Positions 49,903 to 60,091 of a stretch of 64,000 nucleotides of DNA are shown here, piece after piece. The position numbers were made by a program, and so were the translations under genes. Source of the stretch: Actinomadura sp. K4S16 (GTDB lineage: Bacteria > Actinomycetota > Actinomycetes > Streptosporangiales > Streptosporangiaceae); assembly GCF_008327685.1 (NCBI RefSeq), contig NZ_BDDE01000012.1:1-64000 (forward strand), read 5' to 3'. Positions within the stretch are counted from its first letter, which is position 1. Each line of letters begins with the position of its first letter. Below the pieces are notes generated by a model. That model made no database searches and was not told the DNA's origin. It saw only the letters and a list, made by a program, of their open reading frames with translations.

Positions 49903-51102
49903 TCACGCCCTCGCGGGGATCATGGCGAGGATCCGGGTGCCCTCGCCGGGGGAGCTGGTCACGGTGAGCTCGCCGCCGAGTTCGGCGAGGCGGCGGCGCA
50001 TGCCGTCGAGTCCGAAGCCGTGCGACCCGGCGACCGTGAAGCCGCGGCCGTCGTCGGTGACCTCCAGCTCGACGCCGTGCGGGTGCCGTTCGAGCACGAC
50101 GCCGACCGTGGACGCGCCGGCGTGCTTGCGGACGTTGGCGAGCGACTCCTGCGTACAGCGCAGCAGCGCGATCCGGGTCGTCTGGTCGCACTCGACGTCG
50201 GGCAGCTCGGCGTGGACGGTGAGCCCGGTGTCCTCGGCGAACCGGTCGAGGGCGCGGCGCAGCGTCCGGGCGATCGACGCGGAGGCGACGTCCCGCGTAT
50301 CTGATCCGTGCGCCTCCGGCCCGAACTGCGCTCCCGAACTGACGAGGACGCGCGCCTCGGCGAGGTTCTCCCGCGCCGTCTGCTCGATCGACAGGAGTTG
50401 CCGGCCGGTCAGGTCCGGGTCGGAGCGCAGGCCGGTGCGGGCCGCCTCCGCCAGGACGACGATGGACGCGAACCCCTGCGCCAGCGTGTCGTGGATCTCG
50501 CGGGCGATCCGTTCGCGCTCGGCGGTGGCGCCCTGCCGCCGCTGCGCCTCGGCGAGGCGGCGCTCGGCGTCGGCCAGGTCGGCTTCGAGGAGCCGGGCGC
50601 GCTCGTCCTGCTGCCCGACCACCCGGTGCATCCACAGCCCGAGCAGGACGCCCGCCGCGTACCCGATGAGCGCGGCGACCGAGTTGCCGGTGGGCGGCTC
50701 CACGTCCGGGGCGTGCCGGACGGCGTCCCCGGCGACCGCCGCCGCGGCGGCGGCGCCGCTGAGCAGCACCGCGCGCCGCGGGCTTCCCGCGAAGATCCAG
50801 AAGTGCGGGAGGGACGCGATGAGCAGGGACGCGGCGCCGCCCATCAGGAAGGAGACGCCGCCGATCCCCGCGATCAGCACGCCCAGGAACGTGTTCCGGC
50901 GGACCACCGGATTCCCGGGGAACGTCTCCGTGATCGGGTAGCACAGCCCGAGCACCGACAGCAGCGCCAGCGTCGGGGCCCTGGTGGAGTCCGGCTGGTC
51001 CGCCACCGCCAGGGCGGGGGGAACCAGTCCGAACACGATCCAGGCGGCCGCGTACCACCTGCGGAGCGCCCGCACCTGGGGACGTTCGCCGGGCTGCACC
51101 AT
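49903..51102 (-). CDS. DesK-type sensor histidine kinase
   Basis: 399 residues. About five membrane segments (14-160) precede a HisKA_3 dimerisation domain with the phosphoacceptor His204 (REIHDTLAQGFASIVV) and an HATPase domain (N-box QESLANVRKHA, G-box DDGRGF). The ATG at 51102 is chosen because the membrane part begins there; the frame continues open into the antisense of the MMPL gene. It pairs with the downstream NarL-type regulator. The signal is unknown, but its neighbour is an MMPL exporter. Confidence 0.9.
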   Translation of the reverse strand: MVQPGERPQVRALRRWYAAAWIVFGLVPPALAVADQPDSTRAPTLALLSVLGLCYPITETFPGNPVVRRNTFLGVLIAGIGGVSFLMGGAASLLIASLPHFWIFAGSPRRAVLLSGAAAAAAVAGDAVRHAPDVEPPTGNSVAALIGYAAGVLLGLWMHRVVGQQDERARLLEADLADAERRLAEAQRRQGATAERERIAREIHDTLAQGFASIVVLAEAARTGLRSDPDLTGRQLLSIEQTARENLAEARVLVSSGAQFGPEAHGSDTRDVASASIARTLRRALDRFAEDTGLTVHAELPDVECDQTTRIALLRCTQESLANVRKHAGASTVGVVLERHPHGVELEVTDDGRGFTVAGSHGFGLDGMRRRLAELGGELTVTSSPGEGTRILAMIPARA

Positions 51103-51107
51103 GACGA

Positions 51108-53264
51108 TCAGCCTATGTTCTGCGGCACCGGCGTGGCCGCGCGGTCCGGGGCCCGCCGCGGGCGGCGCGACGGCCACCAGCACCGGTCGCCGAGCAGCAG
51201 CATCACCGCGGGCAGGACCGTGACGCGGATGACGGCGGCGTCGAGCAGCACCGCCACCGCCAGGGCGAAGCCCATCTGCTTCAGCTCCATGATGTGGACG
51301 GTGGCGAAGCCGGCGAACACCGTCACCATGACGAACGCCGCGCTGGTCACCACGCTCGCCGAGCCGCCGACGCCGTCCAGCACCGCCTGCCGGGTCGGGA
51401 CGCCGCGCAGCGCCGCCTCCCGGATCCGGCTGATCACGAACACCTGGTAGTCCATCGACAGGCCGAACAGGATCACCAGCAGGAAGAGCGGGACGCGGGA
51501 GCCGACCGAGCCGGTGGAGGTGAAGCCCAGCAGGCCTTCCGCCCACGTCCCCTGGAACACCAGGGTGAGCAGGCCGAGGGAGGCGCCGGCCGACAGCAGG
51601 TTCAGCACCACGCCGATCAGGCCGAGGACCACCGAGCGGAACGCCCACACCGTCATCGCGAACGTGACCAGCAGCAGCGCCCCGATGACGAACGGCAGTT
51701 TGCTCTCCTGGTGCTCGGGATAGTCGGCGTAGCGGGCCACGTCCCCGGTCACGGCGGTCTCCACGCCGAGCCGTCCGACGGTCTCCGGGACGTACTCGCC
51801 GCGCATCCGCTCCAGGGAGCGCCGCGCCTCGTCGGTGCTCACGTGGTGCGGCACCGCGAGTTCGAGCAGGTGGATCCGCCCGTCCGGCGAGGTGCGCAGC
51901 TCGGACGTCCCGGCGAGCAGGGGATCGCCCTCGGCCCTTTCCGCCAGGGCGCGCAGGGCGGCGGTCACCTCGTCGGCGCGTGCGGCGTCGGCCTTGACGA
52001 CGACCTGGTGCATGGCCTTCAGCTCGGGGAACGCCGCGTTCAGCCGGTCGTAGGTCCGCATCGCCGGGATCTCGCGCGGGTGGCTGTCGCGGCCCATGTC
52101 GGTGAGGTCGATGCTCAGCAGCGGCGCCGTCAGCGCCAGCATGGCGGTCAGGGCCACGGCCAGCGTCGCGGCCGGGTGCCTTCCGGTGGGGCGCAGCATC
52201 GCCCGGGTGATCCGGCCGCCGCCGGTCCGCGGCGGCTTCGGCGTCCGGCCGCGCCGGACGGCCCGCCGCTCCGCCCACCCGCCGAGCTTCGCCAGCACCG
52301 CCGGGAGGACGGTCAGCGAGCTGACGACGGCGATCAGCGTGACCACGATCGCCGCCGTCGCGATCGAGGAGAAGATCACGTCGTCGGCCAGGTAGAGGGT
52401 CGCGCTGGACGCGGCGACCGCCAGCCCGGACACCACCACCGAGCGCCCGGACGTCGCCGCGGCGACCTCCACGGCCGCCCGCGCGGTCAGCCGGCCCTCC
52501 GCGCGGGCCCGCTCCTCCCGCTCCCGCTTGAGGTAGAAGAGGGTGTAGTCGACGCCGACCGCCATGCCGATCAGCAGGATGACGCTGGCGCCGACCCCGG
52601 CGTCCGGGAAGACGTGCGAGGCGAGCATCGACAGGCCGATCGCCGCCGCGATCGAGGTCAGCGCGAGCACCACCGGCACGACCGCCACCGCGAACGACCC
52701 GAACACCACCAGCAGCGTGATCAGCGTGATCGGCAACGCGATCACCTCGGTGCGGGCGAGGTCGTCGTCGCGCAGCTTCTCGACGCCCTTGCTGATGGAC
52801 GGGCCGCCCGTCTCCTCCACCCGCACGTCCGGGTGCGCGGCCCGCACGGCCGCGGTCTGGGCCAGCAACGGCTCGACGTGCTTCTTGCCCTGGAGTTCGG
52901 GGCCCTTCAACGTCACGTCGACGCGCACGGCCGAGCCGTCCTTCGACCGCACGGGCGCGGACACCGACGCGACCTCGGGCAGCCGCCGCATGCGCGCGGC
53001 GGCGTCCTGGGCCGCCGCGTCGGCCGCCGCGCCCCTGCCGGTGACCAGCACGCGCTCGACGGGCCTCTGCTGGAGCCCGCCCTCGGCGGCGATCGCCTCC
53101 CCCCGTCCGGCCTCGCCGATCCGGAAGTCCTCGGTCGTGGCCGCGTGCCCGCCGGCCGCGACGCCGATGCCGAGGCACAGCACCACGAACAGCAGCCAGG
53201 CGGCGATGCCGCGCCAGGGGTGCCCGGCGCTCCACCGGGCCATGCGTACGAGAAGATCAGTCAT
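51108..53264 (-). CDS. MMPL/RND-family membrane transporter
   Basis: 718 residues with two RND repeats, each of one plus five membrane segments and a large extracytoplasmic loop. MMPL signatures are GMAVGVDYTLFYLKRER in the first half and FGLSMDYQVFVISRIREA in the second. In actinobacteria such proteins export lipids or other hydrophobic compounds by proton antiport. It ends 5 nt before the kinase start, so MMPL, kinase and regulator are one operon. Upstream lies a perfect 24-bp palindrome. Confidence 0.9.
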   Translation of the reverse strand: MTDLLVRMARWSAGHPWRGIAAWLLFVVLCLGIGVAAGGHAATTEDFRIGEAGRGEAIAAEGGLQQRPVERVLVTGRGAAADAAAQDAAARMRRLPEVASVSAPVRSKDGSAVRVDVTLKGPELQGKKHVEPLLAQTAAVRAAHPDVRVEETGGPSISKGVEKLRDDDLARTEVIALPITLITLLVVFGSFAVAVVPVVLALTSIAAAIGLSMLASHVFPDAGVGASVILLIGMAVGVDYTLFYLKREREERARAEGRLTARAAVEVAAATSGRSVVVSGLAVAASSATLYLADDVIFSSIATAAIVVTLIAVVSSLTVLPAVLAKLGGWAERRAVRRGRTPKPPRTGGGRITRAMLRPTGRHPAATLAVALTAMLALTAPLLSIDLTDMGRDSHPREIPAMRTYDRLNAAFPELKAMHQVVVKADAARADEVTAALRALAERAEGDPLLAGTSELRTSPDGRIHLLELAVPHHVSTDEARRSLERMRGEYVPETVGRLGVETAVTGDVARYADYPEHQESKLPFVIGALLLVTFAMTVWAFRSVVLGLIGVVLNLLSAGASLGLLTLVFQGTWAEGLLGFTSTGSVGSRVPLFLLVILFGLSMDYQVFVISRIREAALRGVPTRQAVLDGVGGSASVVTSAAFVMVTVFAGFATVHIMELKQMGFALAVAVLLDAAVIRVTVLPAVMLLLGDRCWWPSRRPRRAPDRAATPVPQNIG

Positions 53265-53320
53265 ACCGACGATGCTGGCCGCGGCACCCCTGCGCGCATG
53301 AGCCTCGACCGGTGGAACAT

Positions 53321-53344
53321 GCCGTCCACCGATCGGTGGACGGC
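53321..53344. promoter_or_regulatory. Perfect 24-bp palindrome upstream of the MMPL operon
   Basis: Half-site GCCGTCCACCGA (53321-53332) and its exact complement (53333-53344) with no gap. A related CCGGTGG lies at 53309-53315. It is 57 bp upstream of the MMPL start and 38 bp after the DUF4132 stop, so it can be an operator for the operon or a terminator hairpin of the upstream gene. Confidence 0.55.
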
Positions 53345-53382
53345 GGCGGCGTGCGGCCGACGAGCCCGGGCTGCGAGACGGG

Positions 53383-55647
53383 TCAGGCGGTGAGGCGGAT
53401 CAGGTCGGCGAGCATCTCGGACGCGGTGACCGGGTCGAGCGCGCCGAAGGGATGCTCCTTCCCGGAGTAGCGGCCGGTCATCAGCATGACCCGCTCGATC
53501 TTCTGCTCCGCGTACTCGTCGGGTTCGATGACGCGGATGCCGGGCTCGAACGCGACCATCACGTGCCGGTCGTCCGGGGTGATCAGGTTGACCTGGCGGC
53601 GGAACCCGCCGGTCTCCTTGTCGCCGAGCTCCCAGCCGCGGGACGTCATGCCCATGAGCCTGCCGAAATGGACGGCGTGCCCCTCGAACCGGGCCAGCCG
53701 GCCGGTGTCGCGCTCGTCGTCCCCCAGCTCGTGGACGGGACGTCCGAGCTGCGGGAACGGCTGGAGGATCTCGTAGTCGGCGAAGACCGGGGCCCACGCC
53801 GCGACGGCCTCCTTGCCGAGGAGCACCGGGTGCGGGAGCGTCACGCGGGCGTCCTGCGGGAGGGCGTACTCGTCGTCGTGGACGTCGGCGAGCGTGCCGT
53901 CCTCGGCGACCCGGAACGCGGCGCCGTCCGCCGGCCCCGCTCCGTCCGGCCCCGCTCCGTCCGCCCCCACCCCGTGCGCCGACCAGACCAGGCGGCGTGC
54001 GATGTGGCGCATCAGCGGGTGCCCGGCGAAGACCGAGCGGAACTCCTCCGCCGTCCAGGAGCGCCCGGCCACCATCGCCTTCTCCAGCCGCTTGATCTGG
54101 TCGGCGGCGACCGTCCGGGCCTCCTTCTTCAGGTCGGCGAACCGTTTGTAGGCGAGTGGCGCGAGCGTTTCGTCGTCCTTGACGCCCGGCTTCGGCAGCG
54201 TCTTGCGGGGCTTTCCGTCCTGGTCGGTCACGAACGGCTTGAGCTGCTCGTCGAACCCGACGACGAAGCGGCGCGGGCCGTAGTCGAGCGTCATCGAGCC
54301 CTCGGCGTCCAGGCCGAGGTCGGGGACGATCCGGTCCGCGAGCTGCTCGGAGGTGAGCCCGCGCTGCCGGGCGATGGCGTTCAGCCGGCCCTGCGCATGG
54401 CGGCGCATGTGCTTGTGGTCGGCGCTCCGGCGGGCGAGGCGGTCCAGATGGCGCAGCTTGCCGTCGGCGGGCGCGTCGATCGCCATGAGGACGTCGAGCG
54501 CCGTCAGCCCCTTGAACCTCCAGGTGTAGTAGTTGTCCCAGCGCGCCATCCGGTCGGTGAGCCGGGCGGCGGTCGCGGCGTCGCCGAGGCGCCGGAGGGC
54601 GTACTGCACGCCCGGCGACGCCCACAGGCCGTGGCGGGGTTCGTTGAGGCACAGGGCCCAGGCGAACTCGGCGAGCGAACCGGGATCGCACAGCTCGATG
54701 ACCTGCTCGCACCCCGGGTACGGGTCCTCCGGGGTGGAGATCAGCAGCATCGTCGCGAAGTTGCGGACGGCCGTCACCGGCAGTGCCCGGTCGCGGCCGC
54801 GCAGCAGGAGCCGGGGGAGCTTGCGGACGGTCTCCTCGTCCCATTCCGGCAGGTCGTCGGGGTACTGGTCCAGCGGGTCGGTGCGCAGCGCCTCGATTGC
54901 CGCGACTGCCTCCTCGCCGTACCCGCGCGCCGCCTCCACAAGGCAGCCGCTGCCGTGCTCGCGGGCGATCAGCGCGAGGCCCTGCTCGGCCTTCGCGCGC
55001 TTGGGACCGGGCTTGCGCAGCGCCTCCGGGACGACGAACGGAGCCGCGGCGGACCCGTGCCAGGCGAACCAGAGCCGCGCGGCCTCGTCGACCCGGCCGA
55101 GCGCGCCGATCATGACCTGCGCCGTGGCGTCGTCCACGAACGGGACGAGCGCCTCCGCGCCGGAGGGGTGCGCCTTGGCCGCGTTCAGGATTAGCCGGTG
55201 GGCGGCGAGGCCGCGCCGGGCCGCGAAGTGCTTGTGCGGGACCCGGTAACTCCAGCCGGCCCAGTCGTCGTGGTAGCGCTCGTCGGCGAGCAGTTCGTCC
55301 GCGAGGTCACCGGGCCCGTCCATGACCAGCCGGTAGTACCGGCGGGCCCGCTCGCCGCCGCGCGGGTCGCGCAGTGCGGCGCCGCTGCGGAAGTGCTCGG
55401 CCACCGCGGCCCAGTCGGTGTCCGCGGGCAGCGGCGCGTAGGACGCCATGTAGCCGTCGGCGACCTTCAGCCACTCCTCGCGGAGGCCGGGCGGCCAGGA
55501 TTCGGCGGCCTGCGTCCTGGGCCGCTTCAGCCCCTTCAGGACGACCGGTTCCGCGCCGCGGGGCGTCCGGCGGCTCCACGGCGGTTCGACGAGCAGGCGG
55601 GGCAGGTCGCTCTCGGGGGCGTCCTCGACGCCGGGGGTGTCGGTCAT
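53383..55647 (-). CDS. DUF4132-domain protein (MolR-like)
   Basis: 754 residues from the ATG at 55647 (GGAG 5 nt upstream). The C-terminal third carries the DUF4132 signature (EFRSVFAGHPLMRHIARRLV followed by an Asp/Gly-rich insertion), the domain of E. coli YehI/MolR-type proteins. The rest is helical and repeat-like. A Gly/Ala/Asp/Pro stretch near residue 570 comes from 15-bp repeats at 53931-53970. Biochemical function is not known; the gene is alone, without a WGR or ATPase partner. Confidence 0.8.
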   Translation of the reverse strand: MTDTPGVEDAPESDLPRLLVEPPWSRRTPRGAEPVVLKGLKRPRTQAAESWPPGLREEWLKVADGYMASYAPLPADTDWAAVAEHFRSGAALRDPRGGERARRYYRLVMDGPGDLADELLADERYHDDWAGWSYRVPHKHFAARRGLAAHRLILNAAKAHPSGAEALVPFVDDATAQVMIGALGRVDEAARLWFAWHGSAAAPFVVPEALRKPGPKRAKAEQGLALIAREHGSGCLVEAARGYGEEAVAAIEALRTDPLDQYPDDLPEWDEETVRKLPRLLLRGRDRALPVTAVRNFATMLLISTPEDPYPGCEQVIELCDPGSLAEFAWALCLNEPRHGLWASPGVQYALRRLGDAATAARLTDRMARWDNYYTWRFKGLTALDVLMAIDAPADGKLRHLDRLARRSADHKHMRRHAQGRLNAIARQRGLTSEQLADRIVPDLGLDAEGSMTLDYGPRRFVVGFDEQLKPFVTDQDGKPRKTLPKPGVKDDETLAPLAYKRFADLKKEARTVAADQIKRLEKAMVAGRSWTAEEFRSVFAGHPLMRHIARRLVWSAHGVGADGAGPDGAGPADGAAFRVAEDGTLADVHDDEYALPQDARVTLPHPVLLGKEAVAAWAPVFADYEILQPFPQLGRPVHELGDDERDTGRLARFEGHAVHFGRLMGMTSRGWELGDKETGGFRRQVNLITPDDRHVMVAFEPGIRVIEPDEYAEQKIERVMLMTGRYSGKEHPFGALDPVTASEMLADLIRLTA

Positions 55648-55709
55648 TGCTCCAGTCTCACGGCAGGCACGGACAGTATCGATCTTCAGACGCACCGTCC
55701 GGAACCGCG

Positions 55710-55764
55710 GTTCGCCCGGCTCCGCAACGGGCCGGTTCACAATCACTGTGACGCGTGTTACAAC
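55710..55764 (+). promoter_or_regulatory. PHO-box-like sequences and promoter before the PhoX-like gene
   Basis: GTTCGCCCGGC (55710-55720), GTTCAC (55735-55740) and GTTACA (55757-55762) resemble the 11-bp direct repeats bound by PhoP in streptomycetes (GTTCACCCGGC-like). The last two are 22 bp apart, two turns of an 11-bp unit. TTCACA (55736-55741) and TACAAC (55759-55764) have promoter spacing of 17. Support is weak. Confidence 0.3.
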
Positions 55765-55805
55765 GGGCAAGAGGATCATGTAACGATCCATCAGGGAGTG
55801 TGCTC

Positions 55806-57176
55806 ATGTCGGTTTCGCGCCGTCAGCTCCTCGCCAGGACGGGTGCGGTGGGGGCGGGGATCGCCTTCACCGGGTCCGTGGAGCAGTTGTTCGCCGGGGC
55901 CGCGTCCGCCGCCCCGGCCGGCGGCCACGACGGGTACGGGCCCCTCGTGCCCGACCCGAGGGGGCTGCTGGACCTGCCGCGCGGGTTCCGCTACACCGTC
56001 CTGTCCCGCGAGGGAGAGCCGCTGCGCTCCGGAGAGGGGGCGGTACCGAGCCACTGCGACGGGATGGCCGCCTTCCCCGGGCGCCGGGGCCGGACGTGGC
56101 TCGTCCGCAACCACGAGAACCGGCCGGACGCCGCGCACCGGGTGCCGGCCGTCGAGGGCGTCACCTACGACCCGGGCGGCCTGGGCGGCTGCACCGCGCT
56201 GGAGGTCGACGCGGCCGGGCGCGTGCACACCGAGCGCGTCGCCATCGCCGGGACGGCCGTGAACTGCGCGGGCGGCCCCACCCCGTGGAACACCTGGCTG
56301 ACCTGCGAGGAGACCGAGGACAAGGCCGGGACCGGGAACTACACCAAGGACCACGGGTTCATCTTCGAGGTCGACCCGTACGACCAGGGCCGGACCGTCC
56401 CCGAGCCGCTGACCGCGATGGGGCGCTTCCAGCATGAGGCGATCGCCGTCGACCCGCGCGACGGCACCGTCTACGAGACCGAGGACGCCTTCGAGAAGCC
56501 GTTCGGGCTGTTCTACCGGTTCCTGCCGGAGCGGCCGCGCGGCGGCTTCGGCAGCCTGCGGGCCGGCGGCCGACTGGAGGCGCTGTGCGTCCCCGGCGTC
56601 CCGGACCTGTCGGTCGTGCAAGAGCCCGGCACCGTGTTCGACCACGTCGAATGGAAGAAAGTGCCCGACCCGCTGGCGGCGCAGACCCCGATCCGGTTCC
56701 AGGACTTCGGGTCCGGCGGCATCACCCACGCCCAGAAGCTGGAGGGCTGCTACTGGGGCGGCGACCGCGTCTACTTCGTGTCGAGCTTCGCGAAGACGAA
56801 GGACGGCTCCCGCGCCGACCACTTCGGGCAGGTGTGGTCCTACGAACCGCGCCACCGCCGGCTCACCCTCGTCATCGTGTTCGGCCCGGACACCGACCTC
56901 GAGAAGCCCGGCGAGTCGCCCGACAACATCTGCCTGGCCCCGCAGGGCGGCCTGATGGTGTGCGAGGACGGCAACGGCGCCCAGCACGTCTTCGGCGTCT
57001 CCCGCCGCCGCACGGTCTACCCGATGGCCCGCAACCGCCAGAACATCGGCACCGAGACCGAACCCGAGTGGGGCGAGTTCGCCGGCGTCACGTTCTCCCC
57101 CGACAACCGGACGATGTACGTCAACGTCTACACCCCGGGCACGACCTTCGCCGTAACAGGCCCCTGGTCCCGCTGA
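55806..57176 (+). CDS. PhoX-like alkaline phosphatase family protein (DUF839), Tat-exported
   Basis: 456 residues from the ATG at 55806 with GGGAG upstream. A Tat signal (SVSRRQLLARTGAVGAG then AFTGSVEQL) is followed by a DUF839/PhoX beta-propeller: GGCTALEVDAAGRVH, NCAGGPTPWNTWLTCEET, AIAVDPRDGTVYETED and ENIC-like SPDNICLAPQGGLMVCED. PhoX enzymes are calcium/iron phosphatases exported folded by Tat. This protein is shorter than classical PhoX, so activity should be treated as probable only. Its stop is 6 nt from the convergent coaA stop. Confidence 0.82.
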   Translation: MSVSRRQLLARTGAVGAGIAFTGSVEQLFAGAASAAPAGGHDGYGPLVPDPRGLLDLPRGFRYTVLSREGEPLRSGEGAVPSHCDGMAAFPGRRGRTWLVRNHENRPDAAHRVPAVEGVTYDPGGLGGCTALEVDAAGRVHTERVAIAGTAVNCAGGPTPWNTWLTCEETEDKAGTGNYTKDHGFIFEVDPYDQGRTVPEPLTAMGRFQHEAIAVDPRDGTVYETEDAFEKPFGLFYRFLPERPRGGFGSLRAGGRLEALCVPGVPDLSVVQEPGTVFDHVEWKKVPDPLAAQTPIRFQDFGSGGITHAQKLEGCYWGGDRVYFVSSFAKTKDGSRADHFGQVWSYEPRHRRLTLVIVFGPDTDLEKPGESPDNICLAPQGGLMVCEDGNGAQHVFGVSRRRTVYPMARNRQNIGTETEPEWGEFAGVTFSPDNRTMYVNVYTPGTTFAVTGPWSR

Positions 57177-57182
57177 CCCGCC

Positions 57183-58124
57183 TCAGATCCGACGGAGTCG
57201 GATCCTTTGGACAGTGTGGTTCTTGTCCTTGTGGAGGACGAGGGTGGCGCGGGCGCGGGTCGGCAGGATGTTGGAGACGAGGTTGATCTCGTTGACGTCC
57301 CGCCACACGCGCTGCGCGAAGGCGGCGGTCTCGTCCTCGTCCAGTTCGTGGGCGTACTTGTGGAAGTAGGAGCGCGGGTCGGTGAAGGCGGTGCGGCGCA
57401 GGGCGAAGAGCCGGTCGATGTACCACTGCCGGATGTCCTCGACCCGCGCATCCACATAGATCGAGAAGTCGAAGAAGTCGGACACGCCGAGGGTGCCGGG
57501 CGGCGGCGCCTGCAGCACGTTCAGGCCCTCGACGATCAGGATGTCGGGGCGCCGGACGGTCTGCACCGCGTCCGGGACGATGTCGTACTCCAGGTGCGAG
57601 TACACCGGGATCGAAGCCTCCGCCGCGCCCGACTTGATCGCCGAGACGAACCGGACGAGGGCGCGGCGGTCGTAGGACTCGGGGAACCCCTTGCGGTCCA
57701 TGATCCCGCGCTCGGCCAGAACGGCGTTCGGGTAAAGGAAGCTGTCGGTCGTGACCAACTCCACGCTCGGGTGCTCCGGCCAGCGCGCGAGGAGCGTGCG
57801 CAGCAGCCGGGACGTGGTGGACTTGCCGACCGCCACGCTGCCCGCCACCCCGAGGATGAACGGGGTGGGCTCCACCTGGCCGCCGAGGAAGCCGCTGACG
57901 GTGTCGCGCAGCCGCCCGTCCGACAGGAAGAACAGGTTGAGCAGCCGGGACAGCGGCAGGTACACCTCCTCGACCTCGGTGATGTCGATCGGGTCGCGCA
58001 GGCCCCGCAGGGCGTCCAGCTCACCGGGGGTGAGCGGGAGCGGGGTGTTCTCGCGAAGGCCGCGCCAGGCCTCACGGGAGAGTTCCACGTAGGGGCTCGG
58101 CACGCTGTCCCATCCGCTCGTCAT
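57183..58124 (-). CDS. coaA: Type I pantothenate kinase
   Basis: 313 residues; first step of CoA synthesis. P-loop [12 protein letters not shown] at 92-103, then TTDSFLYPN and [10 protein letters not shown], typical of bacterial PanK-I. The ATG at 58124 gives [17 protein letters not shown]; there is no ribosome binding site, but TACTGT ends 6 nt upstream, so translation is probably leaderless. It is divergent to glmS, as in related actinobacteria. Confidence 0.95.
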   Translation of the reverse strand: MTSGWDSVPSPYVELSREAWRGLRENTPLPLTPGELDALRGLRDPIDITEVEEVYLPLSRLLNLFFLSDGRLRDTVSGFLGGQVEPTPFILGVAGSVAVGKSTTSRLLRTLLARWPEHPSVELVTTDSFLYPNAVLAERGIMDRKGFPESYDRRALVRFVSAIKSGAAEASIPVYSHLEYDIVPDAVQTVRRPDILIVEGLNVLQAPPPGTLGVSDFFDFSIYVDARVEDIRQWYIDRLFALRRTAFTDPRSYFHKYAHELDEDETAAFAQRVWRDVNEINLVSNILPTRARATLVLHKDKNHTVQRIRLRRI

Positions 58125-58130
58125 GGCTGA

Positions 58131-58136
58131 ACAGTA
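58131..58136 (-). promoter_or_regulatory. -10 element for leaderless coaA
   Basis: TACTGT on the minus strand, 6 nt before the coaA ATG. No Shine-Dalgarno intervenes. Confidence 0.4.
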
Positions 58137-58233
58137 ACCGGGCTGCGTGCCGGTCACCGGGTTTCCACCGGTCGTCCACGCTAGCGTCATGCTTCCGCGG
58201 CCCTCGCAGGTAGGTCCGGTGCGAGACACCGAA

Positions 58234-58239
58234 TAGAGT
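58234..58239 (+). promoter_or_regulatory. -10 element for leaderless glmS
   Basis: TAGAGT ending 7 nt before the glmS ATG at 58247. No Shine-Dalgarno in between. Confidence 0.45.
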
Positions 58240-58246
58240 TGCCGCC

Positions 58247-60091
58247 ATGTGCGGAATCGTGGGGTACGTAGGCGGCCGTCCGGCCCTCGACGTGGTCGTC
58301 GACGGCCTGGCGCGGCTGGAATACCGCGGCTACGACTCGGCCGGGGTGGCCGTGCTGGCCGACGGGAAGCTGGCGACGGCCAAGCGCGCGGGAAAGCTCG
58401 TGAACCTGCGCAACGCCCTGGCGGAGGAGCCCCCGCCCGCCGGGACGCTCGGCATGGGGCACACGCGGTGGGCGACGCACGGGCCGCCGAACGACCGCAA
58501 CGCCCATCCGCACGTCGACTGCACCGGCTCGGTCGCGGTGATCCACAACGGCATCATCGAGAACTTCGCGGAGCTGCGGGCGGAGCTGGAGGAGGGCGGG
58601 CACGGGCTCGGGTCCGACACCGACACCGAGGCCGTCGCCCACCTGCTGGAGGACGAGCTGAAGGGCGGCGGCGACCTCGCGGACGCGATGCGCCGCGTCT
58701 GCGGCCGGCTGGAGGGCGCGTTCACGCTGGTCGCGACGCACACCGGCTCCCCGGGCCTGGTGGTCGGGGCGCGCCGCAACTCCCCGCTCGTCGTCGGCGT
58801 CGGGGACGGCGAGAACTTCCTCGCCAGCGACGTGGCCGCGTTCATCGAGCACACCCGCGACGCGATCGAGCTGGGCCAGGACCAGGTCGTCGAGCTGCGC
58901 GCCGAGGGCGTCACGGTCACCGACTTCGACGGGCGCCCCGCCGAGGTGAAGGAGTACCACGTCGACTGGGACGTGTCCGCCGCGGAAAAAGGCGGCTACG
59001 ACTACTTCATGCTCAAGGAGATCGCCGAGCAGCCGCGAGCCGTCGCCGACACGCTGCTCGGCCGGATCGGCGCCGACGGGCGCCTGCACCTGGACGAGAT
59101 GCGCATCCCGGACCAGGAGCTGCGCGAGGTCGACAAGATCATCATCGTCGCATGCGGGACGTCCTACCATGCCGGGCTGATCGCCAAGTACGCGATCGAG
59201 CACTGGGCGGGGCTGCCCTGCGAGGTCGAGCTGGCCAGCGAGTTCCGGTACCGCGACCCGATCCTGTCCCCGACGACGCTGGTCATCGCGATCTCCCAGT
59301 CGGGCGAGACGATGGACGCGCTGATGGCCGTCCGGCACGCCCGGGAGCAGAAGGCCAAGCTGCTCGGCATCTGCAACGTCAACGGCTCGACGCTGCCCCG
59401 CGAGTGCGACGGCGTCCTCTACACGCACGCCGGGCCGGAGATCGCGGTCGCGTCCACCAAGGCGTTCCTGACGCAGCTCGTCGCCGTCTACCTGATCGCC
59501 CTCTACATCGCGCAGGTGCGCGGCACCAAGTGGGGCGACGAGGTCTTCGCCATGGTCCAGCTCCTCGAGCGGATGCCGGAGAAGGTGGAGAAGGTCCTGG
59601 AGACCATGGAGCCGGTGCGCGAGCTGGCCCGCTCCCTGGCCGGCGAGCGGTGCGTGCTGTTCCTCGGCCGCCACGTGGGCTTCCCGGTCGCCCTGGAGGG
59701 CGCGCTCAAGCTCAAGGAGCTGGCGTACATGCACGCCGAGGGCTTCGCTGCCGGCGAGCTGAAGCACGGCCCGATCGCGCTGATCGAGGAGGACCTGCCC
59801 GTCGTGGTCGTCGTGCCGCCGCGGGCGCGGGACGTCCTGCACGACAAGATCGTGTCGAACATCCAGGAGATCAGGGCCCGCGGCGCCCGGACGATCGTGA
59901 TCGCCGAGGAGGGCGACGAGTCGGTCGAGCCGTACGCGGACACGCTGATCAGCGTCCCGGCCGTTCCGACGCTGCTCCAGCCGCTGGTCACGACCGTCCC
60001 GCTGCAGGTGTTCGCGTGCGAGCTGGCCACCGCCAAGGGCCACGACGTCGACCAGCCGCGCAACCTCGCCAAGTCCGTCACCGTCGAGTAG
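58247..60091 (+). CDS. glmS: Glutamine--fructose-6-phosphate aminotransferase
   Basis: 614 residues; makes glucosamine-6-phosphate, the substrate of GlmM. The N-terminal glutaminase begins [10 protein letters not shown] with the catalytic Cys2, and [18 protein letters not shown] follows. Two SIS domains (about 290-610) carry [10 protein letters not shown] and the C-terminal KSVTVE tail. Full length. No glmS riboswitch-like leader: the start appears leaderless. Confidence 0.97.
   Translation: MCGIVGYVGGRPALDVVVDGLARLEYRGYDSAGVAVLADGKLATAKRAGKLVNLRNALAEEPPPAGTLGMGHTRWATHGPPNDRNAHPHVDCTGSVAVIHNGIIENFAELRAELEEGGHGLGSDTDTEAVAHLLEDELKGGGDLADAMRRVCGRLEGAFTLVATHTGSPGLVVGARRNSPLVVGVGDGENFLASDVAAFIEHTRDAIELGQDQVVELRAEGVTVTDFDGRPAEVKEYHVDWDVSAAEKGGYDYFMLKEIAEQPRAVADTLLGRIGADGRLHLDEMRIPDQELREVDKIIIVACGTSYHAGLIAKYAIEHWAGLPCEVELASEFRYRDPILSPTTLVIAISQSGETMDALMAVRHAREQKAKLLGICNVNGSTLPRECDGVLYTHAGPEIAVASTKAFLTQLVAVYLIALYIAQVRGTKWGDEVFAMVQLLERMPEKVEKVLETMEPVRELARSLAGERCVLFLGRHVGFPVALEGALKLKELAYMHAEGFAAGELKHGPIALIEEDLPVVVVVPPRARDVLHDKIVSNIQEIRARGARTIVIAEEGDESVEPYADTLISVPAVPTLLQPLVTTVPLQVFACELATAKGHDVDQPRNLAKSVTVE

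Noticed and set aside
49903..53235. 1110-codon frame joining an apparent MMPL region to the histidine kinase
   Set aside because: The upstream part is a shadow frame of the MMPL gene, which is coding in another frame; the kinase starts at 51102.
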